A stretch of 64,000 nt of DNA from NCBI RefSeq assembly GCF_004114535.1, contig NZ_LBJC01000076.1:1-64000 (forward strand), given 5' to 3'. Below the pieces are notes generated by a model that saw only the letters and a list, made by a program, of their open reading frames with translations, had not been told where the DNA came from and ran no database searches. Source of the DNA: Bradyrhizobium nanningense. Its GTDB lineage: Bacteria; Pseudomonadota; Alphaproteobacteria; Rhizobiales; Xanthobacteraceae. The translations under genes and the position numbers were made by a program. Below, one piece after another: positions 37,999 through 47,232 of this stretch; within the stretch, counting starts at the first letter, position 1, and every line of letters starts with the position of its first letter.

Positions 37999-38688
37999 CT
38001 AGGCAGCCGATGCTGTGCCAACGAGTTCTAGAGTGTAACCGACGCCGCGCGCGGTCTTGATCCTGAGCGTCGCACCGGCCTGGTTCAAATGCGCGCGTAA
38101 GCGATAAATCCCGACTTCCAGCGCATTGGTCGAGACCTCATCGTCAAACGCGTACAAGCTATCCTCCAACGATGTGCGCGGCACAGTGCGGCCGGCGCGA
38201 TTGAGCAGATGTTCGAGAATGCACACCTCACGCCGGGCAATCCTCAGAATCCGACCACCGACCGAGACTTGTCTGGCGATCGGATCGAAATGCAGATTCC
38301 CGAATGTCACGACCGGCGCCGTCATTTGCGTTGACCGTCGCAAAATGGCCCGCATGCGAGCGATGAGTTCGTCGATCGACACAGGCTTGGGCAGGAAATC
38401 ATCCGCTCCGGCATTGAAGGTCGCAATTCTCCGGTTGAGATCATTGAGACTGCTCATCATCATTGCCGGCATTGATCGTCCTTCGCGCCGCAACTGCTTC
38501 AACCAGTCCAAACTATCTCCGTCCGGCAAGACGGATTCGAGCAGTAAGATGTGGTAGTTCGCGCAATCCAGCGCGGCTGACGCCTCATCCAGCGTGGGCG
38601 TCACGTCGACCGCGAACCCGCAATTCACGAGCGTTGCCTTCACAGCGCGGCCAAAGTCCGCATGATGATCAACCAGGAGAATTCGCAT
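37999..38688 (-). CDS. ttsI: TtsI, activator of type III genes (response regulator)
   Basis: A 229-aa OmpR-type response regulator: receiver domain 1-120 and winged-helix DNA-binding domain about 130-222 (RREVCILEHLLNRAGRTVPRTSLEDSLYAFDDEVSTNALEVGIYRLRAHLNQAGATLRIKTARGVGYTLE). The usual phospho-acceptor Asp is Glu51 (HILLLESVLPDGDSL), while Lys101 is kept; this is known for rhizobial TtsI and suggests activity without a kinase. It binds tts boxes, many of which lie in this window. A nod box lies 1.5 kb upstream. Confidence 0.92.
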   Translation of the reverse strand: MRILLVDHHADFGRAVKATLVNCGFAVDVTPTLDEASAALDCANYHILLLESVLPDGDSLDWLKQLRREGRSMPAMMMSSLNDLNRRIATFNAGADDFLPKPVSIDELIARMRAILRRSTQMTAPVVTFGNLHFDPIARQVSVGGRILRIARREVCILEHLLNRAGRTVPRTSLEDSLYAFDDEVSTNALEVGIYRLRAHLNQAGATLRIKTARGVGYTLELVGTASAA

Positions 38689-38727
38689 TCATCGCCTCTC
38701 GTCCGTCCTCGGCAGGACTTGAGCGTG

Positions 38728-39111
38728 TTAGGTTTGAGCATGAGAATCGGCGGAACCCAGATCCTGACGGTTTGGCGTGAATTCGAAGATCCGTAAACGA
38801 TATGCAAGAGCTTGGTGGCAGGCGATCGATGCATGCGCGTCCATCGTCACCGGATAGATGGCGGCTTGCGGCGGGTGGCCTGGGCGGGCGGCGCGACTCA
38901 ACATATCCGTTACGCTAGCAAGAGCTTTGCGATGCCTTACGGGCTGAAAGTCCTGGCGGCGTGCTGATGCACTCTGTGAGCCGAGCATAGCCGTGCCTGC
39001 ATGCGCTACGCTAACGCCTGTAGTAGCAATCGCACCAAGCCGCCCGAGCGAAAGGAAGGCCGGTGCGAGAGTAGCTGTATTTGCCGCCGGACAGGCTTGC
39101 GAAACCGACAT
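38728..39111 (-). CDS. Hypothetical protein upstream of ttsI
   Basis: A 127-aa frame beginning MSVSQACPAANTATLAP with GGGGAG before ATG 39111 and ending 39 bp before ttsI. One weakly hydrophobic stretch (about 15-42). No family recognised; it may be only a leader of the ttsI transcript. Confidence 0.3.
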   Translation of the reverse strand: MSVSQACPAANTATLAPAFLSLGRLGAIATTGVSVAHAGTAMLGSQSASARRQDFQPVRHRKALASVTDMLSRAARPGHPPQAAIYPVTMDAHASIACHQALAYRLRIFEFTPNRQDLGSADSHAQT

Positions 39112-40178
39112 TTGAAACTCCCCAATTCGTCTTGATCCGCGGTCAGTCGTGCTTGGCTGTTGAGCCCGGAGTGCCGTCAAGCCATGACATTGCAAGTTTT
39201 CCGCGTTAAAGACACTTCACGCGCTATGTGTCGGCCAATGGGCCGTGAAAGGCCGACAGACGTTCTCTCGCTTGCCGGTGTTAGCCAAGCAAGATGTCAA
39301 CTTTCCCGAGGCTCGGTCGCTTCCGAGATGCTCTCTGCCCCCAGCCGAGCGGATGCTGCCAATGAGGACAAGTTAGGCAGGGCGTTGCTGTCGCGCATTG
39401 TCTGAGGCGGTGACGCCGGCTCCATTTCGTCAGACCTGGTGAACGGCGCAAGAACTGGGCCTTTCGTCGGCATAGACGAAGTAACGATTGCCCGCGTTGT
39501 TCTGGCGCGCTGGATCTCGGTCTGGCAGCGAAGAGAGTGCTTCGTCTTGCGCTCGCAGAACAGATACACGATGCAAGCTCTGACGAGCAGCAGTCGAGTG
39601 GTGTGACCAACCGGATCGGCTGAGCATTGAAGTTTTGAGACCTTCGCAATTTTGCTACCTGTCAGGAAGAGTTCACGCGAGCGGATTGTGTGTCGCAAGA
39701 CTGTCGGAAATCCTACAATCTGACGCGAGGTGAGATTCAAGTGCATTTGAATGCTCTTTGTAGCGGTGCCCTCAATTGTGAATCGTTGTGAGGTAACGGC
39801 GACACAGTTCGGTCATGTCGTCGAGCTGCGCGCGACGTCCGTCTCGCTCTGTGCAAGGTCGTGAGCATTTGTCCGTCCAACTAAGCGTAGAGCGGAACCG
39901 ATTTGAAATGCACGAAGAGGCAGGCGTTCTCAGCAAGCCTTGCGTAAGCCATGACGCCAGGATTGCGGCGATCCGATCCGCCTCGTACGTGTCAATTTAG
40001 CGGAAAGACCGTGGCGAGGGTCGGACGTCCACTTGATGCAGAGGAAGTAACGTTCAAGATGCAGACTGCCGATCGCTCGAGCCATTGTTCGGCAAGGGAT
40101 TGAGAAGAGAATCGATTGCCAGACGTCATCTTGAATGCGGCCTCCTCATCTTGCGATCGACTATGAGGCTTTCAGGCG
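39112..40178. other. Stretch between the nod box and ttsI
   Basis: Overlapping frames at 39281-39746 show no family signature. If the nod box at 40179 drives ttsI, this would be a long leader or the site of a lost gene. Confidence 0.35.
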
Positions 40179-40227
40179 TCCTCTGCAAAATCGATTGTTT
40201 TGATGGAACGCATCCAGGTGGCGGATC
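40179..40227 (-). promoter_or_regulatory. nod box (NodD-binding site)
   Basis: On the minus strand GATCCGCCACCTGGATG is followed after six bases by ATCAAAACAATCGATTTT. This fits the 49-bp nod-box consensus (YATCCAY...GATGN6ATCNAAACAATCRATTTTACC) in the 5' half and through ATTTT; the last bases differ. It points toward ttsI, about 1.5 kb away. Confidence 0.7.
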
Positions 40228-40686
40228 GGCTGTCCTGTGGCAGCGCGGATTGCTGCGGACCAGTGAATACCCGATGCGATCGCGGCCGAAACACCAAGTG
40301 GTGGACCGCGCGGTCAATTTCAGGTCGAGTTAACTAGAGGAGGATGCTGCGCGTTCGGCGGCTTACCTTCACCAAAGCCATCAGCCAGCCGTGAGCTCGG
40401 CCGACAAATTCATGTCTTTGGAGCGCACAATGTATCAAGATAATAGAACGACCGGGCACGGGAGAGAGGGTGGTCCGGCGTTCTCCCGACCGTCGGAGGT
40501 GCGTCTTGCGCCGGAGCCCTCAGCCGCTGTTACGCTTGATGGCGAGTTGATCGGGCGGTCGGCCGCCCCACTATGCCTTGAGTGTGGTGCGTGACTCGGA
40601 GTTGGTGGGCCGCTTCCGGTTCTTCCTTGCGGGTATTATGGTGCTTGAACGCCGACGAACCCGCGAAATGGTGCGGCCGAGACCAT

Positions 40687-41665
40687 CTACTCATTGCCCT
40701 CCCGCTTGAAGGGATTTGCTTCGCTACCGGTTTGGTAGCTTTCCAAGTTTCCGCCCAGAAAGAGGCGCTCGGTTTCTCGAGTTGGCGTTCTGCCGAGTGA
40801 GCACATCAGATCGACGTCGGCATCGATGTTGTCGTAATCTTCGGCATTCATTCTAAGCGCAATGCTACTCAGCACGTCGTCGGGCGTCCAGACAGTGAGC
40901 TTTGGGTACGGTGTAGGTATGGATCGCGTTCGCATTGTTGGCGATCGCTCTCGCCCAATGATCGCGAGAAGCGGCGAGTTTCGCCGGATCTTCGACCAAT
41001 GACACGAAGGGTGATGTTGTTGTCTTGCCCCGCATATGCCAGCCAGCTTAGCGCGCCCGGTCAATAGGATACCGCTCCGGATGATCTCCAACGGAAGAAT
41101 GATCCCGAGCCGTGTTGCGAACATGCAATATGGCGCTCGTGTTGTCTTCCGTATGCGGCTTGCAATCACTATCCTGATTCTGAAAACGCCGCAGTGTGAC
41201 ATAAGACGACCTCACCACGTCGTCGAATACGTGGTCTTGGTCAACGGCAGGTGCGCTCGCCGGTGACCAGCGCGCCGCTTGCTGCCCGGCAAGGTCGATC
41301 TTGTTCCTGAGCGCTTCAAGATTGGCCCCAGTCAGTGTTGCGGCAAGCTGAGCGCGGGCACTGACAAAAGATGGCGCTGGATAGCTACTGGTTTCCGAGG
41401 CCGCCTCGCTTGGCGCGGACGAAGAAGTGGCAGCGACAGAATTTGTCGCTGAGCGGACCGAAGTCGACGTTGTATAGACCGAATCTAAGTCGTCTAGATG
41501 CAAGTCATTCAGCTGCTGCTCGAAGCTTGCTTGATCCTCTGAAGTGTGTGCTGGTGCGCTGGTCTGACCGCCAAGCTCATCCTGTTGCCGCCCGAAGCGG
41601 CCCGGCGGCTCTAACACGTTGTGAGCCTCGAAGGGAGTGTCTGCTGCGTTTGAATCAACATTCAT
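40687..41665 (-). pseudogene. Effector pseudogene A, ADP-ribosyltransferase-like
   Basis: Starts at MNVDSNAAD behind a tts box. First frame (41665 to 41048) gives the secretion region and FVSARAQLAATLTGANLEALRNKIDLA....VFDDVVRSSYVTLRRFQNQ; other frames give WHMRGKTTTSPFVSLVEDPAKLAAS, IANNANAIHTYTVPK, and finally LTVWTPDDVLSSIAL....ETERLFLGGNLESYQTGSEANPF up to the stop at 40687. At least three frameshifts. It is a paralogue of the gene at 43251-44158, and the motif order resembles R-S-E ADP-ribosyltransferases (here the first Arg region is degraded). Confidence 0.65.
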
Positions 41666-41710
41666 CTCTCTCCCTCTCTCTCCCTTGTGCCGGATGCCGG
41701 TGTAGAGTGT

Positions 41711-41737
41711 TGCGTGTGCAGCTTTCGAGAAGCTGAC
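41711..41737 (-). promoter_or_regulatory. tts box upstream of effector pseudogene A
   Basis: The minus strand reads GTCAGCTTCTCGAAAGCTGC, a near-perfect tts box 46 bp before the start. Confidence 0.8.
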
Positions 41738-42363
41738 AGACCAGGAAGGGCCCATTTAGCTTCTGCTTTTTTGAGGGAGTCGAATGGAGTCAGTCAGCGA
41801 GGCGAATAATCAGCTGGACGGAAGCCGCGCAAAGCATCGAATCAAATCGGTGCTGCCTTGTGCCTTCCGACATTGGTGCTCGATTAGGCCGAGATCGGGT
41901 GCCCTGACTGAGTTTGTTCGGACCGGCGCGTCAGACTCGTTCTATCACTTCATCGCGGACGCGTCCGAGGAAGACAGCGCTTGCACAGCAAGATGGACAA
42001 GCTGGTGCTTGAGGCGAGGGAAGGGTTCTTTCGTAGATCGTCTGCTTATGCAGAAGTGAGAATTGCATTCTGTCGCTCTAGAAGCCTGGGATGGACCAGC
42101 GCAACCCGGTTCCGTTTGCTGTTTCCAAGCGAACGACTGCATCAAGTCGTTCTCGTCGACGCGTGGGAAGTTAAGCGACTTCCGCAAACCTGACCTACGA
42201 GGTTGTGATGTCGGATTAGCCATCACAACGACTTGCGCCGCGTTGCGATAGGCTGCTTTTGTACGAGCGCGAGCGCGCTTGTTGTCTGGAATCAGCCAAA
42301 CGCCTCTGGAGCATGACGTCTTGGAAGCCGCGATCGGCGGCACTCATCGAGGGAGAAGAGCAT
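41738..42363. other. Intergenic stretch before the virK-like gene
   Basis: No supported gene or regulatory motif; short shadow frames only. Confidence 0.35.
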
Positions 42364-42804
42364 ATGAAGGTTACTGGCCGAGGACTAACGATCCTGTTGT
42401 CCTTGCTTTCGGCCGCGAGCGTGAGCGTGCCGGCGAGAGCCGACGAGCCTTCGCCGAAATATACCGAGGTGCTCAGTGCCCTCCAGGCGGGGAAGAACGT
42501 GAAGCTCATACTGGACATGAGCCGCTGTACCTCCGCGGAGGGCGGCAAGCCAGCGTCGGCGACGCAGGCCGGTCTGGTCATCAATGCCTTCCGGGTGACC
42601 GGCCAGAACGGCATCAGCTTTGCCAATGCTCATCAAACGGTCGACAGCTCCGGACATGCCGTGACCGAGTACATCCGCCATAGCCTTAGCCGCGAAGGCA
42701 AGCTGACGGTGCGAGCCTCGAAACTTGTCGTCGGGACCACCGAACTCGTGAACCAAGGGGAATTCATCTGCGAAATACCGGATGGCGCAAAGTTCGTCTG
42801 GTAA
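42364..42804 (+). CDS. VirK-family periplasmic protein
   Basis: A 146-aa protein with a signal peptide (MKVTGRGLTILLSLLSAASVSVPARA) and the VirK domain: YTEVLSALQAGKNVKLILDMSRCT, GLVINAFRVTGQNGISFANAHQTVDSSGHAVTEYIRHSLSREGKLTVRASKL and a final Cys in GEFICEIPDGAKFVW. The two Cys probably pair. VirK proteins occur in the Agrobacterium vir regulon and in rhizobial symbiotic regions; the role is unknown. GAGGGAGAAG precedes ATG 42364; a longer frame upstream is not needed. Confidence 0.75.
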   Translation: MKVTGRGLTILLSLLSAASVSVPARADEPSPKYTEVLSALQAGKNVKLILDMSRCTSAEGGKPASATQAGLVINAFRVTGQNGISFANAHQTVDSSGHAVTEYIRHSLSREGKLTVRASKLVVGTTELVNQGEFICEIPDGAKFVW

Positions 42805-43250
42805 CAAAGAACGCAGGGCGTGGGCGGCGCTTCGAAGACTTGATCCTTTAATGATATCGACACCTGCGCAGGGCATCGATCGTCAGTACGGTCAGAGTGT
42901 TTCTGGCCGTGCTTTCGTCGGGGAAGGATCAAGTTGCCTGAACTTGCTGCTCAGGTAGCTCATGAGGGCCGCCGATTTCCATTCGATCTCAGGCGTTGGA
43001 AGATCGACGGCTCAGGCAATCGTCGTATGGGTTGGAGCCAGGCCTCTCGGTTGAACGCTCCAGATGATCTCGCTACGTCCGCACGCTGTCCGCGGTCCTT
43101 GTGAGAACATCATCTGATCCGGCCGCGGGCCCGCGTTGATGACGCTCAGTTCCCCACGCTGCCGCCGGATCGGAGTGTTATAGCGCGAAGGCTGCTTTCG
43201 ACCGCCCCGAGCATCGGAAAAAGCAAATCACTCTTTCCGAGCCTGTGCCA
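42805..43250. other. Intergenic stretch after the virK-like gene
   Basis: Nothing recognised. Confidence 0.3.
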
Positions 43251-44158
43251 TTAGACTCTTCCTCCCGACTTTCTGTATGGATTCGGTGCGCTAGCCACCC
43301 GATAGTCATCCAGATTCCCGCCCAGAAACAGTACCTCACGTTCCTCAGTGGGGGTATCACTCACCCATGCGAGATCGGGTTCATCATTCTCAGTCCCGTC
43401 CTCGAGAATACTGACAATCTCTTCGGCCGTCCAAGTTGCGACCCTCGGCACAGTGTAGGTGTGCAACTCATTCGCGGTTTCCGCGATGACTTTGGCGCCA
43501 AACTGGTTGTCATCGTCCGGCGAAAGGAGAAGTTGTGAGGCCTCCTCGGACAGTGCACAAAGGGCGAAGAACTGGTATCACCCCTCATGTGCTCTGCCGC
43601 TGCGCGCCCCAGATCAAGCCGTTGGCCTCCCCAGATATTCCAAGGGGCCTCGTCATAACGCAAAGCCGCCATGGAACGCAAATGGGCCATCGCGCTTTGA
43701 CGGTCCAACGCATGTGGCTTGCAGTGGCTGGCGTGGTTTTGAAAGCGCTCGAGCTCCAGGTATGACGATGCCACTACGTCGTCGTAAACGCGGCTACTAT
43801 CGACGCGATAGCCTGACGATCCAATCGCTCTTGACCATTGTGCTGATCTTTGCGCAGCGAGTTCGATTTCTCTTCTTAGTTCCGCAATGTTCGCGCAAGT
43901 CAGCGTTGCGGCAAGCTGAGCGCGCGCTCTCACAAAGGGTGCAGCCGCGCACCGTTCATTCTCCGGGATAGCTTGCGCTCTCTTATTGCCATCCGTTACC
44001 GTCCGGCTCGATCCGGGCCCTGGTGAAGCTGATGCTGCGAGGATTGGCTGAGACGCTCTAAGCTGATGCTCAAAGTCTGCTTGCGCTGCCTCCTCCTGTT
44101 GCGGCTCGAGGTAATGCATCCCAGCCCCGGATGGGTTAACGTTGTCAAATGGGTCCAC
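43251..44158 (-). pseudogene. Effector pseudogene B, ADP-ribosyltransferase-like
   Basis: Starts best at GTG 44158 (GGGAG upstream; MDPFDNVNPSGAGMHYLEP). The first frame runs to SSSPFV at about 43556, where one base is missing; the next frame continues as LSEEASQLLLSPDDDNQFGAKVIAETANELHTYTVPRVATWTAEEIVSIL and ends EEREVLFLGGNLDDYRVASAPNPYRKSGGRV. Joined, it is about 300 aa and paralogous to pseudogene A. Motif order ALRYD..PW.I, then HMRG...SPFV.L, then HTYTVP, then EREVLF matches the Arg, Ser-Phe-Val and Glu-x-Glu blocks of pertussis-like ADP-ribosyltransferases. A single base deletion means it could be repaired, phase-variable or a sequencing error. Confidence 0.65.
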
Positions 44159-44388
44159 TCCGTTCTCCCGTTTTTGGCCTTCAATATCATCGTACAAAGT
44201 TGATCAGATCAGGATCAGGAACCAAGACGCGCGCAGTGTCTATAAAACGTACCAGGTCGGTCTGGTTCTCGAATCGGTCGTGTGTTGAGGCGTACGGGTG
44301 GGACTTACCGGCAATCCCGGTCATTCTTCTCTTCCAGATTTTGAGCCATCGCGGCGGCCTCCTGTCCGGATAGAGATGTTGCTATGCT

Positions 44389-44415
44389 AGGAGGCTTAGC
44401 TGTCAAACAGCTGAC
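44389..44415 (-). promoter_or_regulatory. tts box upstream of effector pseudogene B
   Basis: The minus strand reads GTCAGCTGTTTGACAGCTAA, a tts box with two centre changes, 230 bp before the start. Confidence 0.65.
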
Positions 44416-45034
44416 CAGACTCATTGCTTGAAGAAAACTCGTGGCCATTGCGACTGTGCCGGCGAGCCTGTTGTTCATTGCAGAGCGGAGTTTGGCGGGA
44501 TGGACCACCTCGCTGTCCGTTTCACGGCAGCACCGTATGAAAGGTCCTGGAGGAGCAGCCCGGCGGAAGCTTAGGTACCGGTGAGCTTGAGCTGCATGGG
44601 AGAAGCCTGCCAGGGCCGGCTTTCATCGGTTCGCAATGAATGTCTTTGAAAGGCTATTCAAGATGCTGCTGTGATCCTCACAGCCGGGTCAGGCGGCGGC
44701 CATCGCGCTCTAACCGGGCCGGGGTGGCGTGAAGCTCATTGTAGGGTTCCCGTCGGCGCGCCGGGTGTTAGTCGGAAAACAAGCCCGGGGCGTGCGACTT
44801 CGATCGAGGCAGCACGGGCTCCCATAGATGGACCAGCCGGCGTGCGGAGGAGGCCTCGCCGAGCGCGAGCTTTGGCTAACCATGAGGCCGGCGATCCGCA
44901 CGTGTCGAATTGCACGTCATCGATTGCGTGCAGGTGAAGACTGCGGCTTTTGCCCTCCTGCAAACGAACTTGGAGTGTTTGCTTTCGCGATGCCCTAGCG
45001 ATCATAATGCGAGTCCTGACGGCGAGACCGTGTT
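44416..45034. other. Intergenic stretch before the NifA-type promoter
   Basis: No supported gene. Confidence 0.3.
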
Positions 45035-45050
45035 TGTCAGATTCAGAACA
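45035..45050 (+). promoter_or_regulatory. NifA upstream activator sequence
   Basis: TGT-CAGATTCAGA-ACA is an exact TGT-N10-ACA NifA site. It lies 60 bp before the -24 element of the promoter at 45111, the spacing expected for a NifA-activated promoter. Confidence 0.65.
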
Positions 45051-45110
45051 TTCTGCGTCAACTTCGATATTATGCTGCCTATTTGGCTCGACAATTCCGA
45101 CTGATGCGGC

Positions 45111-45126
45111 TGGCACGGTTGTTGCT
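45111..45126 (+). promoter_or_regulatory. Sigma-54 (-24/-12) promoter
   Basis: TGGCACGGTTGTTGCT is an exact match to TGGCAC-N5-TTGCW. Together with the NifA site upstream it predicts RpoN/NifA-dependent transcription toward the genes at 45562-49612. The 435 bases from here to the first ATG hold no gene I can support. Confidence 0.75.
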
Positions 45127-45561
45127 GCCGATGAGGTAAGGCTAGGTCGAGTGCAGCCCTAGATGCAGGAGCACCTTTCCGCCCGCAAGCCGCGGCTCCA
45201 TTCCGAAAAGACCTAGAATTTCGCACATTCGGGTGGATGGAGACTGATGTGGAGTTCCCAAGAGCTGACGAATTAAATCGCACTTCCGGGCACTCGGCGC
45301 TGTCAAACGACCGTGCGTGATCAGGGTTGGCGGGTTTGGTGGACAATTGCATCGAGTGGCCGTGGGGACGCATGACAAGAATTCGGCTGAAATGGTCAAG
45401 CATCGGCCGCGAGAGACACCGACATATAGGAGTCTCGTCGACGCGTCCTGTCACCAATTGGCAGGCGAGTTCGCCACAAAGCGCACAGGCTGCGTCCAGG
45501 CCAAGCACAAAGAAGGTCAATAGCAGGCCCCTCGTAATCCTGGCAGTACGGAACTCTCGAC

Positions 45562-47043
45562 ATGTCGCAAAGGATCGGCGCTGATAGCGGGTGCACCGTG
45601 AACGTAGGTGCAGAGCACTGCTCAGATCCGACAAACAAGCTTTCTTCAGATGGCGAGTTCGTTCGGTACTGGAGCCGAGCTGCCGACCGGCTGCTGGCCG
45701 TTGCTGCTGTTGGGAGGCGAACCGAGGAGGCGATCAGAAGGACCGGAATTGGTTTGCAGCTATCCTCCGAGAACTTTAGCGGTCACGACCTGTCAGATTT
45801 CCCGTTGCGACGCTGTACCCTCAATCGTGCGCAGCTCTACGGAACAAAGTTGGATCGAGCAGATCTTTCTGGGGCGAACCTTATCTGTCCCGGGCTCGAG
45901 CGCGCAAGTTTCCTCGGGGCCAAGCTCGATTTTGCCTATATGCATGCGATAGCAGCGCAAGTCTGCAACTTCGATGACGCCAGTCTGCGCAATGTAATTG
46001 ATGCAACCGGCAGCCTGTTTCACGGTTGCAGCATGAAAAGAACACGCTTTGACAGCGCGATGCTCAGCGGGCTCCTCCTTTACCAGTGCGACGCGAGTGA
46101 TGCTGTCTTTGATGGCGCGGAATTGCAGGGGTCAACCATCAATGAATGCTTCCTTCCTTCCGCTTCCTTCCGCCTTGCCAAGCTAAACCAAGTCACCATC
46201 ACGAAGGCGCATCTGGCGAATTGCTCGTTTTTCCAGTCAAAGGGGGACTGTTTATCGATCGTGCGTTCCACCTCCGTCGATGGTCTTATCTTGGAAGGCG
46301 CTCATCTTCCTTATCTGAGACTCTCAAAGGTGAGCGGGCGGATTCGGGCGAGAGCGCTGAGCGCCCCATTCGCTGATCTTCACCTGTCAAATCTTGCCAG
46401 GGCTGAGCTGGAGCAGGCGGACTTGACCGAGGCGCGGCTTCTGTCCGTAGGCCTTTCCGACGCGAACCTCGCCGGTGCTGTGTTGAACGGTGCATCTATT
46501 CGTTCCTGCCAGCTGGACGGAGCGGACCTATCTCAGGCATCAGGCGAAAGCATTTCGATAACAGAGAGCACAATGCGAGCCGCCAAATTCACCGGTTTTC
46601 GTGGCCGCTGCGCCTTTGTGCGCGACTGCGATCTCGAATATGCGGACTTATCCCAGGCATACCTCTACAGGTCGATGATCACCGGTGATCCGCCGCAATC
46701 AATGGCATTAAGTCGCGCAAATCTTGAGGGATCAAATCTCGTTCAGGCATATCTCGCCGCGGATATGACCGACAGCAACCTGGAGGCAACGCGGGCCGCA
46801 TACGTTCGCATGAACCAATCGTCCCTGCGCGATGCGAACCTGAGTGGGATATCGCCGTTCCAGGCCAGCTTCGTAAAGGTCGACTTTTCGGGCGCTAAGA
46901 TAACCACTTTCGAGCCACCTTTTTTTGTCGACCGTTGTCGGGGACTGCCCGCAGCTCTAGAGGGGGATCAGCCGCGCGAGCCATCAACCTATCTGGCTGA
47001 ATTCTCATCGTTGATCAAACGTGGGCGAGAAGGGTCAACCTGA
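45562..47043 (+). CDS. Pentapeptide-repeat protein
   Basis: A 493-aa protein built almost wholly of pentapeptide repeats (A[DN]LxX pattern), e.g. LDRADLSGANLICPGLERASFLGAKLDFAYM, LEQADLTEARLLSVGLSDANLAGAVLNGASIRSCQLDGADLSQAS, and a last block SNLEATRAAYVRMNQSSLRDANLSGISPFQASFVKVDFSGAKI. Such proteins fold as a right-handed quadrilateral helix; some (MfpA, Qnr, AlbG, McbG) protect DNA gyrase or act as self-resistance beside toxin genes. The first 60 residues and the last 50 lie outside the repeats. The ribosome site at ATG 45562 is weak. It is the first gene after the NifA-type promoter. Confidence 0.8.
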   Translation: MSQRIGADSGCTVNVGAEHCSDPTNKLSSDGEFVRYWSRAADRLLAVAAVGRRTEEAIRRTGIGLQLSSENFSGHDLSDFPLRRCTLNRAQLYGTKLDRADLSGANLICPGLERASFLGAKLDFAYMHAIAAQVCNFDDASLRNVIDATGSLFHGCSMKRTRFDSAMLSGLLLYQCDASDAVFDGAELQGSTINECFLPSASFRLAKLNQVTITKAHLANCSFFQSKGDCLSIVRSTSVDGLILEGAHLPYLRLSKVSGRIRARALSAPFADLHLSNLARAELEQADLTEARLLSVGLSDANLAGAVLNGASIRSCQLDGADLSQASGESISITESTMRAAKFTGFRGRCAFVRDCDLEYADLSQAYLYRSMITGDPPQSMALSRANLEGSNLVQAYLAADMTDSNLEATRAAYVRMNQSSLRDANLSGISPFQASFVKVDFSGAKITTFEPPFFVDRCRGLPAALEGDQPREPSTYLAEFSSLIKRGREGST

Positions 47044-47232
47044 CTGCTCCGAAAGCCGCAAAATAGAGGTGACTACAGTGCCTGTGAGCTTAGAACAGGT
47101 TCGTGCCGTGGTCGACGTTAAAGCTCTTTCGAGCTCGTTGGCACGCGCGGCCCCGCGACACGCCCGGCGGCGCACCTTCGGCGATCCGAGCGCTCAACTC
47201 TTGTTGGCGTTCAAAAAAACTGGAGTAAGAAA

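Noticed and set aside
38785..38837. Possible nod box close to ttsI
   Set aside because: ATCGTTTACGGATCTT is only a loose match and the 5' elements have wrong spacing; the site at 40179 is far better.
39281..39746. 149-aa minus-strand frame between nod box and ttsI
   Set aside because: No family signature, poor ribosome site and overlapping frames of similar length.
45250..45276. Minus-strand GTCAGCTCTTGGGAACTCCA resembling a tts box
   Set aside because: Centre and right half are poor, and no supported gene lies downstream on that strand.
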